DNA from: Macrotis lagotis
Lineage: Eukaryota; Chordata; Mammalia; Peramelemorphia; Peramelidae
Length of the DNA stretch: 64,000 nucleotides
Direction: 5' to 3'
NCBI RefSeq assembly: GCF_037893015.1
Contig: NC_133666.1
Coordinates: 621,407,156 to 621,471,155 of the forward strand
Each line of letters begins with the position of its first letter. Position 1 is the first letter of the stretch. The position numbers were made by a program, and so were the translations under genes. The notes under the pieces were generated by a model. The model saw only the letters and a list, made by a program, of their open reading frames with translations. It did no database searches and had not been told where the DNA came from. Shown piece after piece: positions 58,436 through 64,000 of the stretch.

Positions 58436-58940
58436 CCTAGATCTGAATTCCTAATCTGCCACTACCTGTTTTTGTGACCTAGAGCAAGTCACCACCCCTT
58501 TTGTGGCCACCATTTCTCCATCTACAAAATAAAAGTGTTGTTTTAAGTTCTGGGGAGAGCATTCTGCAGGATCATCCTTATATTTAGAAATATGGTCCTA
58601 TACTGAATTCAGAAATTTCAACCAGTCACCTATTGCCTAATAAAATTCAAACTCCTTAATCTCTGCTCACAACAATTATCTATTTGAATTATCATTGTTC
58701 CCCCCCCCCACCACACGCCCAGAGTATGTTGTTCTTGCTGCTGAAAATGATACTTTTGAGAAAGATAAACTGGAAAAAAACATTTCTGATGATCACCATG
58801 CTCTTGTCCTTCCCTCCACCAACTTCAATTATATCATCTGTAAAATGGAGAAAATAACAGCATAAAGTTGTTGTAAGATTCAACATAGGTGAAGGGCTTT
58901 GCAAACCCTAAAGTGTTCTATAAATGAAAACAATTAATTG
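58436..58940 (+). repeat. MIR-like SINE pieces
   Basis: GATCTGAATTCCTAATCTGC, GACCTAGAGCAAGTCACC, TCCATCTACAAAATAAAAG at 58,436-58,545, and TCATCTGTAAAATGGAGAAA with AAGGGCTTTGCAAACCC at 58,835-58,925. Confidence 0.55.
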
Positions 58941-59780
58941 GGTCATTCAATGGCTGCCTTGGAGCTAGGGTGCTAACGAAATGCTGGCAAGCTGCCTCAC
59001 AAGCTGAATATGCTGATTGATAGGACTAGAGGAAGAGGATTAGAGTCTGTAAACCCATGCTCCCCAAATTCACAGCACTTCGAGACAGATGGTAAAAGTG
59101 AGCTACAATAGAGGCAGGTCCAAAGCAGCAGGAACTGGCAGCTATGGAAGGCAGCAGCTGTTGTAGACAGAAGGGAAGATGCTTCCATTCTTGAAACCTC
59201 TAGGTTCCCCTATTTTTTTCTCTTCATATTCCTTTTCTATAACTTATGGATACAAGAGGAATTTTGGAAGATGATTAGACAGAAGGTTCCTTATAGCAAC
59301 CCCAGCCATTTGTTTTCCTTTCATTTTTTTCTGAGTTTAATAAACTATGTGGCTACAGCATGTTGAATACCTGAGTCTTGTAAATATGGGGTTATTTTGA
59401 TATATACTTGATATTGGAAGAACCATAGATTTCCTATTCTTATTTTGATCAACTTCGCATAACACTAATTTCAATGCCAAACTCATTTAAACTGCTCAGC
59501 TGAGAACTCTCTCAGCATAGTAGTATAAGAGGTTCTCAGACATACAACAGGAAGACTCAACAAGATCATTTGGTTGGTGTTGGAATAGAATACCTCCTGG
59601 TGGACAACTCAGCCATACTACACTCTCAGTTGATGTATGATTGAACTGCTTCTACTTTAGAGTCCAAACGCAGTACCCCAAGTGTCATAGTTTACCCACA
59701 AAGTGGCACAATCTACACAATTTATATATTATACAAGGTTTACCACAGTTCAAAACTAGCACCACTGTATCTTTTTAGAT
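58940..59780. other. Unassigned
   Basis: No exon, RNA gene or repeat recognised. Confidence 0.25.
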
Positions 59781-60300
59781 TTGTTTTCCTGTCTTTCATA
59801 CTCTACATTCCAGCTTCTCCCCCTCATCCCCATGCCCTTCTGCCACTCTATCTTTGTTCACTGTGTTCTCTGATCCTGAAAATGTTCTCCCTCCCTATCT
59901 TCGCTTAATTACTTTCTACCCAACTTTCAATGTTTCCCTCCAGACAAAATCTTCTCCAATCCTTTGAGTGAGGAAAAATTTCCTTTGGGATCTCATAGAT
60001 CACCTCATTTTGTTTTGGACCTCTCTAAAATGCAGTTATCATTTATGATCCTAGATTTTGTGCTGGAACATTATCTTGGTTAAACCTCTGAAACTCAAAG
60101 ATGTTAAATAACCACCAAAAAAATCCACAGAGTTTTGACATTTGTTTCAGTATTTTCCCCCTGCTGCATTAAACTAATCTAACTTTTTATTTTTTCATAC
60201 TTTATTTATTTTCCAATTACTGTATGTATAGTAGTAGTTTCTACCTATCATTTTTTTGTAAGGCTAACAACTCTTTACTCCACTATCTCCCCTTTACTAA
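59780..60300 (+). repeat. L2-like LINE fragment
   Basis: TGTTCACTGTGTTCTCTGAT and GCTTAATTACTTTCTACCCA with C/T-rich text resemble L2; weak. Confidence 0.4.
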
Positions 60301-60411
60301 ATCTTGCACACAGTTACAAGATTAATCTTCCTAAAACAATACTTTGGTCAGATTTTTTCTTTTTTTTTAAACCTAATGTTATTTTCAGTTTCATGTTCTC
60401 TCCTCCCACCT

Positions 60412-60447
60412 CCCACACACACACACACACGCACACACACACACACA

Positions 60448-60501
<54 letters not shown>
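60412..60501. repeat. (CA)n microsatellite
   Basis: About 44 CA units with single interruptions (CG, CT). Confidence 0.97.
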
Positions 60502-60504
<3 letters not shown>

Positions 60505-60581
60505 TCTCCTACATTGAGAAAACAAGAAAACCAAAACCTTCATTATAAACGTGTATAGTCATACCAAATTCCTGCAGTGAC

Positions 60582-60652
60582 TATATATATATGTGTGTAT
60601 GTATGTATGCATATAGGTATATGTATATACATATAAATATATACATATATGA
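60582..60652. repeat. TA/TG-rich low-complexity tract
   Basis: Alternating TATATA, TGTGTATG and ATACATA words inside the L1 copy. Confidence 0.8.
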
Positions 60653-61199
60653 AGAGAGAGCAAGATAAATCCATCTGTTCTCTGAGCTCATATTTGGAGA
60701 TGGCTAGCATATTGTATCTTAAGTCCTTTGGAATCATGATTAACCATTGTATTGATCAGATTTCCTAATTCTTTCAAAGTTGTTTGTCTTTATGACATTG
60801 TTCTTTTTGTGTAAATTATTCTCCTAATTTTTCACACATCACTTTGTATTAATTTATACAAATTTTCCCAGGTTTCTCTGAAAGCATAATTTTCAAAATT
60901 TCTTATAATACCAATTGTCTTCCTTCACATTCATATACCATAATTTGCTCAGACACATCCTTCAGTTCCCAATTCTTTGCCACCAAAAAAAAAAGAATGA
61001 CTATGAAAATTTTTGTACATATGGGTCCTTTTCTTTTTTTTTTTTAATATCTTTGGGGTATAGGGCTAGTTGTGGTTTTATGAGCCCAAAGACTATGCAA
61101 AGTTTTACTTTCAGAAATAGTTCTAAATTGCTTTCCAGCATGTCTAGACCAGTTCACAGTTCTACCAACAATGAATTAAATGTACTTGTTTTTTCTTAG

Positions 61200-62090
61200 T
61201 TCTTTTACTCGGGTTATTTCTATAATTAGTACTTTTGCATTCCCTGCTTTTCATCTCTTTGGACACTCTAAGACTCAGGAGGTCTTCCACAGAGAAAAAT
61301 AGAAAACATTTGTGAGATACTCCACCAGAAGGGAGACTGCCCTGATTGCCTCTAAGACAGAGGAGTCAACATGGGTGCTTTGGGGACCAAAAAAACATGC
61401 ACCAGGAGAAGGGAGACATAATCTGCATGCCGATGTCCACTGTTTGCTTTTGGCTTCCTTTCACTGGCCTTGAGTTTCTGGAATGAGGAAGACAGGAGGG
61501 AGCCCAGAGGAGAGATGATCCAGAATTCCTATATCTACCAGTTCTTGTGATTTTTCTTGGGATGGTAAGCTGGGAAATTGTTTTTCCTTACTATCTTCTT
61601 TGCTTTCCCTGGCTTCTAATTCATGAACCTGAGATAGAGAGCAGACATCCCTTTTCCTTATTCCTTTCCCAAGTCATATGGGGAATTGTAGGTTCAGTTT
61701 CTCCTTTATTTATACTCAATGATCTGGGAGGACATGAATGACTGACTGGCTCATGCTTATAAGATAAATTCAAAGTCCTTACCTAACATTCAAAGTCCTC
61801 TACCCGATGACTTTCAACTACTTCCCTACATGAGGTAGCTTGAGTAACTAGAAGACTACAAGATGTGGCATTTCCTGATATAAAAAAAAAATCAGAAGCA
61901 GAAGTTGGGCTAGAAGGCAAAGTAATCTTGTATAGTAATTCCTAGATTTGTGTCATCCCTTTGTGGGATTGTAAAGGTAATGAGGGTAGGAATCAGATCT
62001 TGTTATAAGATCTCATGGAAGAGATCTGTATATGATCAGTTCTTTTAACAACATTGCTGAAAAGAGGTCATCCAATCTCTGAAGACCTCC
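61200..62090. other. Unassigned
   Basis: No gene or clear repeat seen. Confidence 0.25.
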
Positions 62091-62094
62091 CAAC

Positions 62095-62300
62095 GATAGC
62101 TATCATTTATATAGCCTTTTAAGGATTGTAAGGTGTTTTACAAATATTATCTCATTGGATCCTCATAAAAGTTCTGGAAGGTAGAAACTGTTATTATCCC
62201 TATTTTACAGAGGTTACACAACTATTAAGTATTGGAGGCTGGATTTGAATTCGGGTGTTTCTGGCTCCAAGAGCCAAGCTTTGAACACTTCAGCTTTCCA
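62095..62300 (-). repeat. MIR SINE, antisense
   Basis: AGGTGTTTTACAAATATTAT, CTCATTGGATCCTCATAAAA, CCCTATTTTACAGAGGTTAC and GGCTGGATTTGAATTCGGG. Confidence 0.75.
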
Positions 62301-62800
62301 GCTCAATAGCCCATTTGGTATCCCTACTTCATGTCTCTTCCCCAATTCCACTTCACCTTCACATAACCTGCAAAGTGATTTTCCTAAAGTAGGAATTTGA
62401 TATCACACCCATGCTCAATAAGCTCTCTGTTCCTATTAATTTTTGGATCAAATAAAATTCTCTCTCTCTTTACAACCTGACCTCCCTTCTCAATTTTCCT
62501 TCTTACACATTCCCACTCAAACCTCCATTGCCCCAACCCAAACCCACCTATCATCTACCCAAGACCCCCCATGACTGTCTTCATGCTTTGCACTGGTTGA
62601 TCAGTTGCAATGTTTAGAATTTAGTCCATCTTTATCTCCACCTCTAGGAATTCTTGGTTTTCTTTAAGACTCAGTCCAATCACCATCTTCTACATAAAGT
62701 CTTTTCTGATCCCTCCAGTACTAGTGCTTCTCCCCATTTCCCCACCAGTCCCTAAACTGCCTTGTATTCATTTCACATATATTAAAATATATCATTAAAT
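62300..62800 (+). repeat. L2 LINE 3' end
   Basis: CATCTTCTACATAAAGTC, TTTAAGACTCAGTCCAATC, TAACCTGCAAAGTGATTTTC and CTTTACAACCTGACCTCCC in L2 order. Confidence 0.65.
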
Positions 62801-62981
62801 ATGTATAATGGAGTAGAACATACACCATAAGAACATGTGAGATAAGGATTTCAGCTGTTTGCTAAGGGCATCCTCTACCCCATGGGATGGATCAAATTGG
62901 ATTGAGCACTGAACCAGGAAAAGCATCTCATTCAGGAGTCTTCAAAGGGAAAGACAACTTATCCTGGCTTTCTTCTTTGCT

Positions 62982-63137
62982 TTTTTTTTTTTAAGGTTTT
63001 TGCAAGGCAAACAGAGTTAAGTGGCTTGCCCAAGGCCACACAGCTAGGTGATTATTAAGTGTCTGAGACCGGATTTGAACCCAGGTACTCCTGACTCCAG
63101 GGCCGGTGCTTTATCCACTACGCCACTTAGCTGCCCC
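62982..63137 (-). repeat. WSINE1-like SINE
   Basis: Antisense: TTTTTGCAAGGCAAACAG, GCCCAAGGCCACACAGCTAG, GGATTTGAACCCAGGTACTC, CTTTATCCACTACGCCACTT. Confidence 0.92.
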
Positions 63138-63397
63138 CTGGCTTTCTTCTTTGCATTAAAAAATAAACTACTTCAACTCCAGCTATTCTACAACTTGTGT
63201 TATCAAAAAATAAGCACATCTCTCCATCTTTTCAACAGGAGAATAGTAGGAGATACTTTATCAAACATTTTCCTAAAGTCTAGGTTAAACTATAGCCATA
63301 GAATGTTCCTGATCTATAGTTTAGAAATTCTTTTCAAAAAAAAGGAATAAAGTTAGTTTGACCAAAGCTGTTATTTTGGAATCACATCTTTTGTTTT

Positions 63398-63548
63398 TTT
63401 TTTTCCGGTTTTTTTTGCAAGGCAATGGGGTTAAAGTGACTTACCCAACACAGCTAGGTAATTATTAAGTGTCTGAGACTGTATTTGAACCCAGGTACTC
63501 CTGACTCCAGGGCCGGTGCTTTATCCACCGCACCACCTAGCCATCCCT
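63398..63548 (-). repeat. WSINE1-like SINE
   Basis: Antisense copy with a short deletion (CTTACCCAACACAGCTAGG lacks the AAGGTCAC part). Confidence 0.92.
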
Positions 63549-63580
63549 TAGAATCACATCTTTTAAAAGATTTTCTTTGG

Positions 63581-63738
63581 GGCAGCTAGGTGGCGCGGTG
63601 GATAGAACACCGGTCCTGGCGTCAGGAGTACCCGAGTTCAAATCTGACCTGAGGCACTTAATAATCACCTAGCTGTGTGGCCTTGGGCAAGCCACTTAAC
63701 CCCATTGCCTTGCAAAAATCTAAAAAAAAAAAACCTAA
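63581..63738 (+). repeat. WSINE1-like SINE
   Basis: Sense copy, GGGGCAGCTAGGTGGCGCGG to CATTGCCTTGCAAAAATC and A-tail; inverted relative to its left neighbour 32 bases away. Confidence 0.93.
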
Positions 63739-63744
63739 AAAAAT

Positions 63745-63830
63745 TTTTTTTTGTAAAGCAATACAGTTAAGTGACTTGTCCAGGGTCATACAACTTAGTA
63801 AGTATTAAATGTGTCTGAGGCCAAATTTGT
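63745..63830 (-). repeat. WSINE1-like SINE fragment
   Basis: Antisense 3' half: TTGTAAAGCAATACAGTTAA, GTCCAGGGTCATACAACTTA, GTGTCTGAGGCCAAATTTG; the head is absent. Confidence 0.8.
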
Positions 63831-63839
63831 TTGCTTGCT

Positions 63840-63982
63840 TGTTTTTTGGCTAGGCAGTGGGTTAAGTGATTTGCCCAAAGTCACACAGCTAGTATATTAT
63901 GTGTCTGAGGCCGGAATTGAACTCAGGACCTCCTGACCCCAGGGTCAGTGCTTTATCCACAGCACTGCCTAACTGCCTCAAA
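63840..63982 (-). repeat. WSINE1-like SINE
   Basis: Antisense: GGCTAGGCAGTGGGTTAAG, CCAAAGTCACACAGCTAG, GAATTGAACTCAGGACCTCC, TTTATCCACAGCACTGCC. Confidence 0.88.
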
Positions 63983-64000
63983 TCATATTTTTCTTGATCA

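Larger units (their letters stand above)
60335..61200 (-). repeat. L1 LINE 3' end, antisense
   Basis: Antisense L1 landmarks: CAGTTCCCAATTCTTTGCCA, TTTTTGTACATATGGGTCC, ATCTTTGGGGTATAGGGC, AAATTGCTTTCCAGCATG. A (CA)n tract interrupts its 3' tail at 60,414-60,501. Confidence 0.75.

Overview
This window is nuclear DNA from a marsupial, probably an Australian (australidelphian) one. It carries many copies of a tRNA-derived SINE of the WSINE1 type, marsupial L1 3' ends, an RTE-type LINE and old L2, CR1/L3 and MIR copies. Genes are spliced with GT-AG introns. Most of the long open frames are repeat-derived or antisense shadows of GC-rich exons.

Two host genes run on the minus strand. WDR97 (formerly KIAA1875, a large WD-repeat protein) occupies 45,529 down past the left edge. 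I rebuilt 23 coding exons from splice sites; every junction keeps phase, giving about 1,392 codons before the gene leaves the window. MAF1 (the RNA polymerase III repressor) has seven coding exons between 53,778 and 47,072, adding up to 259 residues plus stop. It also has a likely non-coding first exon at about 55,587-56,200 and a poly(A) signal at 46,496. MAF1 followed closely by WDR97 on the same strand matches human 8q24.3. A CpG-rich region at 55.3-56.95 kb is probably a two-way promoter. Its plus-strand side holds a short candidate first exon at 56,667; in human the divergent neighbour is SHARPIN, but the peptide does not let me name this gene.

Layout: 0-9.4 kb, WDR97 exons 23-16 with GA-rich degenerate repeats, L1, L2, MIR and CR1 pieces; 9.4-32.3 kb, one 23-kb WDR97 intron packed with L1, L2, CR1 and RTE, plus a processed NARS1 pseudogene nested inside the RTE copy; 32.4-45.5 kb, WDR97 exons 15-1, with a 5-kb GA-rich degenerate minisatellite in intron 13; 45.5-46.4 kb, a GC-rich spacer holding an orphan exon-like segment; 46.5-56.2 kb, MAF1 with a 17-unit TG-rich minisatellite in its first intron; 57-64 kb, no recognised exons, only L2, L1 and a dense cluster of SINEs.

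The window looks like ordinary mammalian gene territory, and I found no clear new molecular system. The points most worth checking are an apparent exon duplication inside WDR97, the orphan exon upstream of it, the repeat-built introns, the minisatellite and G-run beside the MAF1 first exon, and a decayed SGNH-hydrolase-like reading frame of probable retroelement origin.
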